Shown: positions 1 through 12,410 of the stretch, piece by piece
How the letters are laid out: the number at the start of each line of letters is the position of its first letter
How positions within the stretch are numbered: position 1 is the first letter of the stretch
Assembly (NCBI RefSeq): GCF_002105155.1
Contig: NW_019028993.1
Span: 372,001-436,000, forward strand
Reading direction: 5' to 3'
From: Lobosporangium transversale
Lineage: Eukaryota > Mortierellomycota > Mortierellomycetes > Mortierellales > Mortierellaceae
Length of the DNA: 64,000 nucleotides
The notes under the pieces: generated by a model
Seen by the model: the letters and a program-made list of their open reading frames with translations, nothing else
Database searches by the model: none
What the model was told of the DNA's origin: nothing
Program-made: the position numbers and the translations under genes

Positions 1-797
1 TGACCATTTGGTAAGTCAATATGCTCCAACAACTGTTTGCCATGTTCTCCAATGATCTGCATCTTTTTGCCGAGCTCAATGATAGCGTTCAATTGTTCAG
101 TATATGCACCCTTGATGAGTTCTCGTTTCAACTTCTGTAATTTTGTCTCTGTGGGTGCACTATCCCTTTGAATGTCATCCAGTTCCTTTTGTAACAACAT
201 GGCCTTTGCCGAGCGCAAACGACTCTTCGATGCATCCAAGATCTTGTTCTGGAGTTCGACTTGACGACGGCCCATTTCACAAAGTGAATCGTCCTTTGTC
301 CGCAGATATTTGACCTTTTCACGGAACGATTCATATTGGGTTCCAAACCGGATTTCATAGTCACTGATCTTTCGGATGAGTAGGTTGAGCTTCAATAGAA
401 CATCACCAAGGTCTTCAGTCTGTAAGATTAAAAAAAGAAAAAAAAAAAAAAAAAAATCATTCACACGCAAAAACAAGGTGTCAGTGCTCGTGTCGTATTG
501 TGCACCATTACTAACGCCATCACCATTCGCCATTCCCATCTACATCCCTCTTTCAAAGCCCATCACCTATTCATTTGACAATCCTTTGTACATTTATATT
601 TACAAACATTTATCCCCCTTTACCTGAGCTTTGCTCCAAACCATCATATGCTTGCACTCCTCAACACGGACTTTGGAGACAACAGCAAGACTGTCGATCA
701 ATCGACGTTGCTCGCCTATTGCGTTTGTCAATGGACTGAGAAATGATCCAGCGGCACGACGTGCACTCTCCTGAAGATGGGAACCTAGATAATCCAT
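1..797 (-). CDS. PIL1: Pil1/Lsp1-family eisosome BAR-domain protein (3' truncated by window)
   Basis: Exons are complement(624..797) and complement(<1..419), joined in phase 0 across a 204-bp intron with an A-run. About 197 residues are visible. The start reads MDYLGSHLQESARRAAGSF, and the body is a charged, cysteine-poor helical coiled region ending near EHGKQLLEHIDLP before the window edge. The pattern of a RRxAxGxF N-terminal helix, then a long BAR-type helix bundle with an IIELGKKM/GKxLLE ending, matches fungal Pil1/Lsp1. These proteins polymerise into eisosomes under the plasma membrane and bind PI(4,5)P2 (family knowledge). The start could be further upstream: an AG just before the ATG (near 803) could be a splice acceptor, so a short 5' exon is possible. 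Family assignment is fairly sure; the N-terminus is less so. Confidence 0.8.
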
Positions 798-1308
798 CGT
801 TCCTGTGTTACTATTATTATTTGGTTTTTTTCTTATTTGTTCTCTTTCCTTCTACAATAAAAAAAAAAAAGTTGAAACGCTTTGTTGAAAAAAAAAGTGG
901 AAAAAGTAAGAAAAAAAAACGAGAGGCGAGTATCAAGTATCAAGAAGGAAGGAAATAAAAAGTGTGAGAAGAAAAGAGAAGAAAGTAAAAGAGCAATTCA
1001 GGCCCAATTCAGGCCAAGGGCTTTTTTTTTTTTTTTTTTTTTTCCATGCAGTGGAGTTTTTAGGCGGGCTGTGCCTTCGCCTCTTGGCTTGGCTCATGTC
1101 AGCAAATCACAGAACACAGAAAATCTTTTTTCTGCTCAGCTGGCTCAGGAGTTTCTCCCAATTCCCCAAGCCAAAGTGTCAAATTTTAAAAAAAGAAACA
1201 TTTGTAAGCCAAGATCATCATCATCTATAATTAATAAACACTTTATTTTCGTTCAGATTTTGAATATTCATGTAGATCGAATAAATAAATAATAAAACGC
1301 CTTTTTTT
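798..1308. other. Intergenic: Pil1 upstream region and msrB 3' flank
   Basis: A-rich and T-rich spacer with homopolymers near 1021-1043. It should hold the Pil1 promoter (minus strand) and the msrB terminator. The ORFs crossing it run through the homopolymers and have no coding character. No other element seen. Confidence 0.6.
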
Positions 1309-2135
1309 TTAGACGTCACCAGGTTGGAACTTGAGACTGATGCTATTGACGCAATGACGTTCATCAGTTGGATTTCCAAAGCCTTCACCCTTAAACACAT
1401 GGCCCAAGTGACCTCCGCAGGCATTGCAGACAATCTCCACGCGATGGCCATCTGGATCAGGGTGTCGACCCACAGCACCTAAAGAAAAAAATAAAAGAAT
1501 GTAAGTTTTATATTACTTAATATTTTATTCACCTTTCTGGTCCACAAACTAATTAGAAAAAAAAAAAAAAAAAAAAAAAACTTACCAGGAATGGCATCGT
1601 AGAATGAACACCATCCACAAGCATCAAACTTGGTTCCAGAAGTGTATAAAGGAGTTTGACATCCTGCACATCGATAAACACCTTCTTCTCTAGTCTTGGT
1701 GTATTCACCCGAATAGGGCATCTCTGTACCCTTCTGACGAAGTACTCGGAATTGTTCAGGCGTGAGAACGGCACGCCATTCTTCCTCTGTCTTTTGTTGG
1801 GTCATTTTTTCCTTTTGAAACTGTTGAGACGCCGGAATGGCAGTCGAAAACGAAGATGTAGAGTTGCCCGTGGTGGCTGACTTTTTATTGAAAGAAGAAG
1901 AAGTAAAAGGTTGCGATCGGCTCGAGAACCAAGAATAAGTCCGCTGTTGTTGTTGAGGAGAATAGATCCCTGAGATACTTTTTTTTTGTCTTGAGAATCG
2001 CGAGGCTAAAGTTGTTTTCGCTCTTGTACCAAGAACTGTTAAGATACTATTCGGCTGTTGAAGTCGAGTGTTGGAGAAATGTGTGAGAGAGGAAGAGGAA
2101 GAAGTGATCAGGGCTCGTACAGTGATTCGACTCAT
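1309..2135 (-). CDS. msrB: Peptide-methionine (R)-S-oxide reductase MsrB, probably mitochondrial
   Basis: Exons complement(1586..2135) and complement(1309..1478) give 239 aa. The phase-1 intron of 107 bp contains a 24-nt A/T run. MsrB reduces the R-epimer of methionine sulfoxide in proteins using thioredoxin. Visible features are zinc-binding pairs C156/C159 and C201/C204 (CAGC, CNAC), the GGHLGHVF motif, and the catalytic cysteine C226 in [12 protein letters not shown]. The first 110 residues are Ser/Arg/Thr-rich with almost no acidic residues, as in a mitochondrial presequence. A second in-frame ATG at 1803-1805 (residue 111, [10 protein letters not shown]) sits exactly where the enzyme fold begins and could give a cytosolic form. 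The usual GWPSF reads GWCSF here (Cys for Pro). An upstream TTG at 2144 is in frame but was not chosen. Confidence 0.9.
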
Positions 2136-3198
2136 TTTATACAATTAGTAACGAAAGAACAAAATAGAAGCTATTTACTTTTTCCACCGAAAATTGAGGT
2201 AAAAGGCAAAGGAATGGATTCTTTTTTTTTTTTTTTATTTTTGCGACATTTCCCTTTTGAACAGAAAAAAGTCTTGCATCATTCTGCGCAATGGCGAAAC
2301 TTTGACTGCATTTGGCATGATCATTAATAATTACATGGCTGTGGCGCAGTGTAGCTTTCCATGCTCCAAAATCGCACATCGTCCTAATTTATTCGCCACA
2401 TTTTCATATCAGTAAAAATAGAGAGATAGCAGGATGAAAATATAAAACAGAAAAAAGAATCCTCTGCATGAATCTTCAGTTGTGAGTTGTGAGTGAGGAG
2501 ACTTCAGGACTTGCATGTTTTATCGATTCTTCGAGGCATATTAATTGTCAGATCAACTCCCCATTATTATTAGTCCATTTTCTACATGCTGTATCTGGGT
2601 TGGAGACAGTGAGATAAGCTGGAAGTGAAGCAGCGGCGATTTTTGAGAAGCCTGCTTGACCAAGTGCTCTGCGATGCACTGCTACCTCAGACATCCTTCA
2701 CCATTTATTCTAGAATCTCGAGCATCAATAAAAGCTTGATTACACACAGCTACAGAAAGGATAATGCACATCCAAACACATATCAGTTTTGTATACACAT
2801 ATGCATAAAAAAAAAAAGATGCCAACCATAGTCACCCTTCATTGCTTTCTCACAAAAAAAAAAAAACCCCCTTGGTTGACATAGAAATCTTTTAATTTAA
2901 TAACAAAAGTTTAGCTGTTACAGTTATAGTGGAGAAAGAAAGAAGAAAAAACACCAATGGATAGGATAATATGTCTGTCAGGTCGCTCATCTGTGTTGCT
3001 TATAAAGACACGATGTTTGGATAATTGTTCGGTTATCATGTTTGGAAAGGAGGATATTGTTTTAGACACATTCGGATAACTTGTAGGATAATTTTATTAA
3101 CTTAAATTGAAAAAAGCTGAATTCAAATATTAAAACCACTGTTTTGTTTTTTTTTAAACGAGCACCGTAGAATTATTCTTTTGAACAGAATCCTGTCA
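2136..3198. other. Intergenic, divergent: msrB and RRN7 upstream regions
   Basis: About 1.06 kb between two divergently transcribed genes, AT-rich with short A-runs near 2808 and 2853. A 68-codon ORF at 2625-2831 has no recognisable features. I see no repeat, RNA gene or other element. Confidence 0.5.
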
Positions 3199-4809
3199 AT
3201 GAATAAATCAAAAAAGTCAAGTAAACCGCCCTGTCGAATTTGCCGATCCAGGAAATGGCGAAAGAACAGTCTTGGATTCTATGTCTGCGAATTTGGACAT
3301 CAAATGGAGGCATGTCGTCCTCTTCCTTTACCATTGAGAACTTGTAAAAGGGATTTTCGGCCTTAAGCAATAAAACACGGCTAAAAACCTATTTAATATT
3401 CTTTTTTTAGGGGTTTCAAGAGGAAGAGGGTGAATTCGATGCCAATGCTGGTAGTATGCATCATAGAAAGCTAAAGGTCAAAAAACGGAAACGCAAGGTT
3501 AAAGAGCTGACAGGTATCACAGAACAGCAAAATCCTGATCTTTAGTTCAAATAAGTGCTATTGCTGTGAGGAGGAATTGTTCATTGATCATGAAACCTGT
3601 TCGATGGAAGCTCTTTTTATAGTCTTTGTCGGAGCACATGCGGACTATTTGTTAGTTCAGTCAGCACAGCTTATATTTCGACATCAAATTCATGACATGA
3701 TTCATCATCTTGGGTTCCCACCCGAGTTGGAATCTGTTGCACGTGAATACTGGACACTTTACATGTCACTTCTTACAGTATTTCAGGACAAATGGCAGTT
3801 ATCAGGGATAAAGTCGTTATCCACTGACACTACAGTTAATGAGAACGAAATGGATAGTGATAATGAGCATTCGGGAACACAGAGAGAGCAAACAGATGTT
3901 GAATCTGGACAGGAGTTGAATCCTGACAGGTTTAAAGACAAGACAGCCGCTCCAGAGTCTAGACCTGATCAGCTGGATACAATGAATGAATATCATGATA
4001 ATCATGATTCATCAGAAGAAAGCGAGATTGAGGATGATTCTGAGAATGATGATGCAGTACCGCCATCACCAGGAGTTCAGGATGAGGATCTACCTGAGGA
4101 AGAAAATGGAAATGACGGGTCCAAAACCAAATATCGTTACTATCGTAGGAGTAATGGACTTAAGTTCTCGATGTCATATTTGATTGCCATTTGCTATATA
4201 TCAGCGCATCATTTGCGCATACCCGTCGTCTTTGAAGACTTTTATCGGTGAGGACCCATCAATAGGGCAGGATATTCGCTGATGAATAAAGATAAAAAAA
4301 AAAAAAAAAAAAAAAAGAGTATCTGCCCTTACATAATTCCATGAAATCTTTTTTTTTTTTTCTTTTTTCTATTCGATAGATGGACTAGGGATAGGAAAAT
4401 TGTTTACTATAATGCAGTTGACACGCTACCAAAAGAAATGGGGTGTCGATTAGTGGGTGAACAGCGCATACTCTTGATACCAAAGGTAATAATGGCCGAG
4501 AATGAATCTGTTACCGATCAGTTTAGTCATATAACGAGTTTATGATAATGACATATTGCAATTGACTCTGTTCTCCTTCATATTTGTATTTGGGCGAAAT
4601 ACAGCACAGGAAACGAGATGTCTTTGAGTCAGCCACGACACGTTTACTAGAGTGGTTCAGGAAGAAATTCGGAATAACTCCACCACGTGCAAACATGCCT
4701 CCTTTTGTCTTCCGGTTTATTCAGGAACTTATGCTGCCTGGTAATAACATACTCATTTGCCTTGATGACATGAATACGAACAAAGTCATTTGATAATAAT
4801 TTTTTTTCT

Positions 4810-4840
<31 letters not shown>

Positions 4841-5925
4841 GGAATGATTTTTAGTGGAAATATATTCGCCTGCCATCTATCAATCAAAGAGATTGTTTGC
4901 GACTATTACTAGACTTCGTAAAGCTACCTATTTACCAATAGGTCACTGGAAAATGGGCTATAATCCTCCAGTAATAGATCCTATCTACGCCATGGCTATA
5001 GTGATCATTATGGCTAAATTTCTGTTTTCTCTGGATGGAAAGAGCCGGTAAAGTATCGTTTTACAAAAAAAAAAAAAAAAAAAAAAAAAAAGTAGAGACG
5101 GGATAACATACGGTATTGATTAATGAATGTCCCCTTCTCGACCAATTCTACTGAATATATAGAGCAGTTGGTGATCCACTTAGCTGGCCCGGCTCACTTC
5201 CCAGGGAGGATCAGTGGCTCCGTATGATGGATATCTATGATAGCGCACAAGCTCAAACGACAGTGCCAGTCTGGTCTGGGTAATGTCTCAAAAAATAGCA
5301 GACTTGCTTTGAACGAACTTTTTTTTTTTTTTTTTTTTTTTGCTAATAAGATGAATTATCTGTTCTTTCTACAACAGAGAATTTGAAGAGCTTATTCAAG
5401 TCAACCCAGACCTTTACGCCGAATACGTGAAAAATGAAATGCGACCACCTTCTAAACCAAGTAATAATAATAATAAACTTGCTCTTATTTCTTTAGGCTG
5501 AACTGACGAACTGACTTCTTTATTTTCTCTTTATCATTCATGCTCTAGAACCTATTATATCCAGTGTACTTGAATTTTTTCAAGAGACGACTGGTTATCC
5601 ACAGGAATCAGAAAAATACTCGGGACAAGATCAAATATCACCAGCATTAGAGGCCTTTATCAAAAAGCTTTATTCTAGTGCGATACTTCCAGATGAAGAG
5701 ACGTCAATTGATCCGCATCGACCTCCTCCTTTGAGGTTAGGCGAGGGTTTTGTTCACTATAAGGCAGACCACCTGAGCAACTACCTTGGGAATTATGGCA
5801 GGGTTTTGAGTTATGGCTGCGAAGTCCTTGGGATAGACCCAAACGTCCTACAACAAGAAATATCAGCAGTAGAGGACCTTCTCTTCAAAAATCAACCCAA
5901 GCAAATCCGGGTGACTGCGATTTGA
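3199..5925 (+). CDS. RRN7: RNA polymerase I initiation factor, Rrn7/TAF1B family
   Basis: Nine exons: 3199-3309, 3411-3513, 3623-4247, 4380-4485, 4605-4740, 4855-5047, 5163-5279, 5378-5460, 5549-5925. They total 1,851 nt (616 aa) with all phases consistent. The N-terminus is a zinc ribbon, CRICRSRKW followed by YVCEFGHQ, then a basic stretch (KVKKRKRKVK). Next come cyclin-like helices (DYLLVQSAQLIFRHQ; the tract around SMSYLIAICYISAHHLRIPVV) interrupted by an acidic Asp/Glu/Ser-rich loop of roughly 110 residues. Rrn7/TAF1B is the TFIIB-like subunit of the core factor (SL1 in animals) that recruits Pol I to rDNA in the nucleolus. The first intron (3310-3410) appears to be GC-AG. Introns 3, 5, 6 and 7 carry long A or T homopolymers. 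The start ATG follows an in-frame TTG at 3181. Confidence 0.87.
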
Positions 5926-6006
5926 AATAAAAAAATATCTAAATCGAAATAAACAGCCTTTTGTTTCTTTCTTACTCCTGCCTCTTATAAAAAAAAAAAA
6001 AAAAAA

Positions 6007-6101
6007 ATGCTGCCTCCTATGATGACCCGTTACCATCGACGGATTCGTCGCGCCAAATTGAGGGCGAGGTCAGGTTAGTTCAAATTCTCTCTCCTCCATT
6101 A

Positions 6102-6132
<31 letters not shown>

Positions 6133-7225
6133 CCTGTCATGTCACATTGTCAACCAGGGATTACCTCTCAATTCTTTTTTTTTTTTTTTTTTTTTTTTTT
6201 TTATTATTATTAAAAAATAAATTAAAGAATTGGATATTTTTCAATGGGATAAGCACCAATTCGCCCAACATGACTTTACTATCCCCGATTCATACGATAC
6301 CCTTGAGCGAATCGATTATGACAAAGTCTCGAGGGAAGAGTTTATTGAATTGTATGAAGAAAAATACAAGCCTGTAGTGATCCGCGGTGTTATGGAAGAC
6401 TGGGATGCCTGCAAGAATTGGAATAAAGAGGTAATAATAATAACAATAGTAATAATAATAATTAAAATAGAATACTCCTTCCTTTCTCTTGCGCCTATAA
6501 AAGTAGTACTTTTTCATCTTTATCAGTAATATAAATTATAAACTCATGATCCTTTTTTTTCTTTGTCCTATTTGTAAAGACATTCCTTAGAAAATATTAT
6601 TCTCAGCCATTTAAAGTCGGCGAGGACGATGACGGTAATAATGTCTATGTTAAAATGAAATACTTTCTCAAATATGCAGAGACGGATGGACTCAAGGACG
6701 ATTCACCACTTTATATTTTCGATTCGGGATTTGTAAAACGTAAATTGACACCAGTACAGAAACGACGGATTTCTGGATCTGCCTCGTCATCCTCTTCATC
6801 ATCGTCGGGAAGAAGAAGGAAAAAGACTGCGACGAAACCTTCGCCCTCCTCCCCTTCTTTGATGTCAAAAGGAGGAAATGATGGTAGCGATGGTGGAGTA
6901 GCAACAGCAGACTTTTCAAGCAGCGCTAATGAGTGGATGACAAATGGTGTGACCCCTGGATCGAAAAGGGCTCGCTCACGCTCCAATTCGCCTTCAAGTG
7001 GTTCGAATAAAATTATCCGTGTATTTGGGAAGCGTAATAATGAGAATGGCAGCAGCAACAGTTACAACAGCGATAGTCGAATAGGAACCCCCATGCCGCT
7101 TAGTACAGGTGGACGACCATCAAAGCGGGAAGAAGAACATGCAAGCACTTTACTGAATGACTTTATGGTTCCTAAGTACTTTAAAGATGATCTTTTCCAG
7201 TATGGAGATTTAAATATATATAATA

Positions 7226-7274
<49 letters not shown>

Positions 7275-7309
7275 TTTCCCATTGGATACCAGTCTAGTTT
7301 ACTAATGCG

Positions 7310-7341
<32 letters not shown>

Positions 7342-7914
7342 GGTGTTTACTAGGCTAGCAGGAGATCGTAGGAGACCGCCATACCGCTGGTTTGTGATGG
7401 GCGGACCAAGAAGTGGCACTGGAATCCACATTGATCCACTAGGTAAGGCCCCCTGCTTGTATTGTAAAAATAATACTTAAAAAAAAAAAAGAGGAAAAAA
7501 TACTAACAGTGGCTTGGTGTAACATAAAATATTTCAGGGACTTCTGCTTGGAACACACTCACGACGGGACACAAGCGATGGTGTCTTTTCCCTCCAGGAA
7601 TACCCAAAGCCATTTATGATCCACCGATGAAGCCTTTCGATCGTGAGGCTGTCTCATGGTTTCATCATGTCTATCCACGCTTCGCAGCAAATGACTTTGA
7701 GCTTGGCAAGAAGTATGGTATGATTCAAGTCATTCAACGCCCTGGTGAAACCATGTTTGTTCCAGGCGGATGGCCACATATCGTGATGAATCTTGGTAAA
7801 TATGTGTCTATACGAGATAATTTTTATTATTATTATTGCTGTTCTTGTTAATGCTGTTGTTGTATGACAAAGCGTTGAGCGATATACAATCTTACTTTCC
7901 TTCCTTTATTTTTA

Positions 7915-7947
<33 letters not shown>

Positions 7948-8352
7948 TGCTTAGACTTTACAATCGCGATCACACAGAACTTCTGTTCTCCAGCCAATTT
8001 CGAAGGAGTATGGCTTTATACACGACATGCGCGTCCTAAGCTAGCCAGGAAATTCCGATCTGAAATCGAACGGCTGTATAACAAGACAGGACGATGCTAT
8101 TATAAGAACTTGCTAGACAAATGTAGGTCACTTGCATATGTTCCGATGCTTCCAATGTCTACTGATGATAGTAGTAGTTCAAGCAGCTCGAGTTCGGACT
8201 CAAGTGATGATAGTGATGTGAGTTCGACTGAAAGCGAGAGCGATGTCGGTGAAATTTGTATGTGCCACAAGTGTAAGAAACGAAGAAGAAAAGAAGCACG
8301 TCGAGCTAGCAAGGACAATGACAAGAAAACTGAGAAAGTTACAGAATTGTAA
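6007..8352 (+). CDS. JMJD6: JMJD6-type JmjC 2-oxoglutarate oxygenase
   Basis: Six exons: 6007-6073, 6228-6430, 6580-7199, 7354-7442, 7538-7795, 7955-8352 (1,635 nt, 544 aa). Family landmarks are in order: [72 protein letters not shown]. Fe(II) ligands are H322 and D324 (HID) and H407 (WPHIV); K339 sits at the 2-oxoglutarate position. Animal JMJD6 is a nuclear lysyl hydroxylase of splicing factors, with disputed arginine-demethylase activity. Compared with animal proteins (about 400 aa) this one has an insertion of about 130 residues in exon 3, between the IFDS motif and [11 protein letters not shown]. It is rich in Ser, Arg and Lys with nuclear-localisation-like patches. The C-terminus has a Ser/Asp run then a Lys/Arg block, recalling the polyserine tail of animal JMJD6. 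Confidence 0.93.
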
Positions 8353-9018
8353 AATCGGATTTAAAAAAGTACAGTACTGTACATTGCAAGAAATAAAGGC
8401 CCGAGGCAAAAGGAAAATTAATAAAAATAAAAGTGGAACCAGTTTGGCATACCGAAGTGCCAAAATTTATTATGTTTGTCATTGAACGACAACGACATTT
8501 CATTGGGGCGAGGTGAGACCTTTTTTTATTTTTTATTTTTTGCTTGTTAGTTTGTGTCTCTCCTAACGACCTTTCAGGAGGCTGTGCATGAGCAAGTCTG
8601 GGGAATAAGTATTGATGGATCAGAAAAGAAGTATAGTGAAATAATTAGCGGTGATCGAGGCTCCAGCTTTTATATTTCTTCTAGCCTCCGGATCATTTAG
8701 TATTCCTCCCACATCATCATTGCTAATCCTTTATGAGTACCCCCTATAATCGCATCGAATATCTCATAATCAATACGCCTCATTACCACAAATATCGCGT
8801 ATGCAATGTTTCCTCCAATCCCTTTTACAATTCACCAGCGTAGATTTATCAAAACGCACTGTTCGCGTTGAATATGTCATAAGTTACACAACGCCCAAAT
8901 GTTCCGTTCTTTGCTTCGCCCAACTAATGTGAGAATGGTTATGAAGCATTAGAGAACGCGCTTGTGTATAAAAAAAAAAATTAGTTTGTTTATGACTATA
9001 ACAGCAAAATGGAGGGCG

Positions 9019-9050
<32 letters not shown>

Positions 9051-9055
9051 CTCAT
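8353..9055. other. Intergenic between convergent JMJD6 and pyruvate kinase
   Basis: About 700 bp with T-runs and a 27-nt T-run near 9021-9047 beside the pyruvate kinase stop. Both 3' ends lie here. No further feature seen. Confidence 0.5.
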
Positions 9056-9711
9056 CTAAGCAACAATAATGCGCATTGTGTTGGTATTTCCATATCCAGA
9101 ACGGAATCCTTGGATGACAATGACAGACTCTCCGGGCTTCAATAGGCCAACCTGGATGGCCTGATTCATACCCCACCGTAATCGTTTGTCGACATCCTCT
9201 TGCCAATCTGCAACCTTGGGCTCCGTATAGAGAAATGGATAGCATCCACGGGAAAGATGAATGGCGCGTGCAGTTGTTGCTTTACGTGTCACGATGATGA
9301 TATTAGCCTGTGGACGATACTTGGAGACCAAGCGAGCAGTGTCACCCGAAGTAGAAAGCACAACAATTGCTCCTGCATTCTGCTCATGGGCAGCAGAGAC
9401 AGCTGATGAAGCCACAGTCTCTGTGGTCTCAATGGGACGCTTCTGAAGCATACGCAGCTCGTTAAACAGTGGTGGGTAACAGATCGTAGACTCTGCTAAG
9501 ATACAAGTCTCATGCATAGTATGGACAGCCTCGAGTGGATATGAGCCCTTGGCAGTCTCTCCAGAGAGCATGACGCAGTCAGCTCCGTCTAAGACAGCAT
9601 TTGCAACGTCAGAGACCTCTGCACGAGTTGGACGTGGATTATACTATGAAAGCAGAAAAAAATTGATGAGCAAGCCAGAAATGAACTATCGATCCTTTTG
9701 CGCGATGATTT

Positions 9712-9751
<40 letters not shown>

Positions 9752-12298
9752 ATACGGTCATAGATTCCAACATCTGGGTTGCACAAATGACAGGCTTGCC
9801 TGCCAAGTTACACTTGGAGATCATCATCTTTTGAGCAATAAAGACCTGAGCACAAGGAATCTCGATTCCAAGATCGCCACGGGCGACCATTACACCGTCT
9901 GTCACTTCCAAGATCTCACCAAAGTTCTTGACTCCTTGATGGTTCTCAATTTTGCTGATAATCCGAATGTGCTTCCCTTGCTCACCCAAAACCTTACGGA
10001 TCTCCAGAACATCGTCTGCACGACGGATGAAGGATGCAAAAATAATATCGACGTTGTTCTTTACACCAAACATGAGATCTTGTTTATCCTTCTCCGAGAG
10101 TGCGGGTAAATCTACATCGGTCTTGGGTAAGTTTACACCCTTTCGAGAGCACAGCTTTCCATTATTGATGGCCTCGACAGTGATATGATCCTCCTCAACG
10201 GTCAAGACTCTGAAGGACAAGACACCATCATCGACATAGATCACTTTTCCAGGAACGATCACTTTGGTCAAATTCTTGTAGTCGATGTACATCACCTCTC
10301 CTGTGCAGCATTCAGCATATTTGCTATCGGTAGAGAAAACCATCCTATGACCAGCAGTAATGGGGACTTCAACATCATCCTTCATCAATCCTGTACGGAT
10401 CTCTGGACCCTTAGTATCCAAGGCAATGCCAATGGGGCGACCAGGGTGTTCTATCGATATAATAATATATACAATGAGGACATATTAGAACCCAAGCTAG
10501 CTATTTTTTTTTTTATTTTTTATTTTTTTTTTGGTTCCACGAACTCTTCTGCATTCGGGATATCTCGTGCAATAGTGCCATTCTATACCATGTATTTCAA
10601 GGAATAATAAAGAGGAACATCCCCCCATCCATCCGAACGTCCATCAAAAAAAAAAAAAAAAAAAAAAAAAATCGCCATTTTTTAAGCGGGCAATCAAATT
10701 GAAAGAGGCTAACGTTAAAAATTACAGAAAAAGCAGAGAACAGCATATTTTCACCAACAATCGCGGTATTTTTTTTTTTTTTTTTTTTTTTTTGAAGAGA
10801 TAAGATCCTCACCCCTAAACATACACAGACATATACAGACACACCCTTGTCTTTTTTTTTCTTTTTTTTTCTTTTTTTTTTCTTTTTCTTTTTGTCATGT
10901 TTCGTTCGATCCATGCTCGAGTCAAGAGTCCAATAATAATTCGGATCATTTGTGAAACTTACCGGCACAACTTTTACGAGTGTTGTCAATGACGGATTGG
11001 TGGTACTCATATGATCCGTGGGAAAAATTCTACAGATGAATTAAAAAAAAAAAAATGAATAAAGGAGAACAAAAAAAAGTCTTCAACCTCCATCCAAAGG
11101 AGAATAAAAAGAATATGATGTAGCATGGCATGACGCTTGAATCCATGTAATTATTCACTAGTAATGGTTCCACTGGAAGGCACTTTTTTTTTTTTCAATC
11201 GTGATTCCAGCCCCTTTTATTTTTTACATCGGACAGGACAGAGATAACTCCATGATCCATTGAGGGAATGCTGTTACTTGAAGCAAAATAAAGTTAAATG
11301 CACATAAACGTGTAAGTTATTGCTAAACTCACCATGCGGACAATGTTCATTCCAACTTCACGTAACTTGGTAATCATCTCGACCGAGTTGGTTTTTGGAC
11401 CTATCATTCCCCGAGGAAGCTGTAAGTACTTAGCGAAGTGCAAAAAAAAAGAGAGAAATGAGAGACACCGATCTTTTGATACATACCAATGGTACAAATG
11501 ATGGACGTCTTGCGAGTGTTATTAGGCTGATTATCAATGTCGAGAGACGACATCCACCCGAGACTGGAATTGATACTGTCTTCAATCATCGGAGCTATGA
11601 TACTTTGCGTTTGATAGAGAAATAAAATAAAATATGAAGGCTTGGTTGCTGAGGAGAGGAATGAATGAAGCGAAATGAGAAGAGGAAAAAAAAAAAAAAG
11701 TGAACCAAGTTGATTGTTGGGGCTCTTATATGGCCACATCCGCTCCATGTCTCCAAAAAAGGACCAACAGTGCTTTTCTTTTGTAATCAATTAGTTCGCA
11801 CAATCTTTAGCCCCATGCCACGCCCGATTTATCTTAACTGCTCGGGCGGAGCCTTGGACTTTATTTTATTTATTTACTTATTTGCTTATCTCTATAATTT
11901 ATTTATCTTATCAACTCAGTTTGTTTAGTCCCAGTTGAGCCTAGAGTACAACTGAACATGCAACGGAGTAACAGAGCAATGGATCAGCGTTATGGTCGAC
12001 CACAAAAAATTTTGACAACTGTCAAACAATTGCTTTCTATTTGATTAATACACTTGAGATATGCACGTATTCTACACTGCTCGTAAAGGGAAAACCCGAT
12101 CTGACCTCTTCCACAGAAAGAATGATTGTGCAAGTTATTCGCAAGACCAAAAAATAGAGAGTGAGCGCGCGAATTAATCGACTTTCTCCAAAGTTACCTG
12201 TGTGACTGCGAGAATTTGTTTACATGAAAACAAAAAGGAGCCTTGATCACATTACCTACTGAAGTCTTAATCTCTTCCTCATTCGATCCTTCCGGCAT
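9056..12298 (-). CDS. pyk: Pyruvate kinase
   Basis: Six exons, complement: 12256-12298, 11487-11594, 11333-11400, 10963-11029, 9756-10450, 9056-9643. They total 1,569 nt (522 aa) with consistent phases. The enzyme makes pyruvate and ATP from phosphoenolpyruvate and ADP in the cytosol. Hallmarks are [49 protein letters not shown] (catalytic Lys), [12 protein letters not shown] and [11 protein letters not shown], plus the C-terminal allosteric domain. The first coding exon ([14 protein letters not shown]) is placed 661 bp upstream because it has a clean GT donor, joins in frame to the AG before 11594, and begins 112 bp from the divergent uS11m start. A start at 11589 within exon 2 would give 506 aa. 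The 512-bp intron 10451-10962 holds several A and T homopolymers. Confidence 0.93.
11595..12255 (-). other. Long first intron of pyruvate kinase (inferred)
   Basis: GT-AG on the minus strand, 661 bp, much longer than the 80-130 bp introns typical here. It contains a short A-run at 11686-11699 and no coding signal. Such promoter-proximal introns in highly expressed fungal glycolytic genes often raise expression (family knowledge). If the first coding exon is wrong, this is promoter and 5'UTR instead. Confidence 0.55.
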
Positions 12299-12410
12299 TT
12301 TGGACTACTCCCGCTCTCAGTGACAGCAAAAAAGGAAGAGTGATCCCTTAGCAAGCTAGAATAGAAATAGTATTCGCAGTTGGAGATCAACATCCTGTTA
12401 CGTAAGCTTC
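12299..12410. promoter_or_regulatory. Compact bidirectional promoter, pyruvate kinase / uS11m
   Basis: Only 112 bp separate the inferred pyruvate kinase start (minus strand, 12298) from the uS11m start (plus strand, 12411). Both promoters must overlap or share elements. No obvious TATA box is visible. Confidence 0.5.

Noticed and set aside
2625-2831. 68-codon ORF between msrB and RRN7
   Set aside because: Short and compositionally non-coding, in a divergent promoter region.
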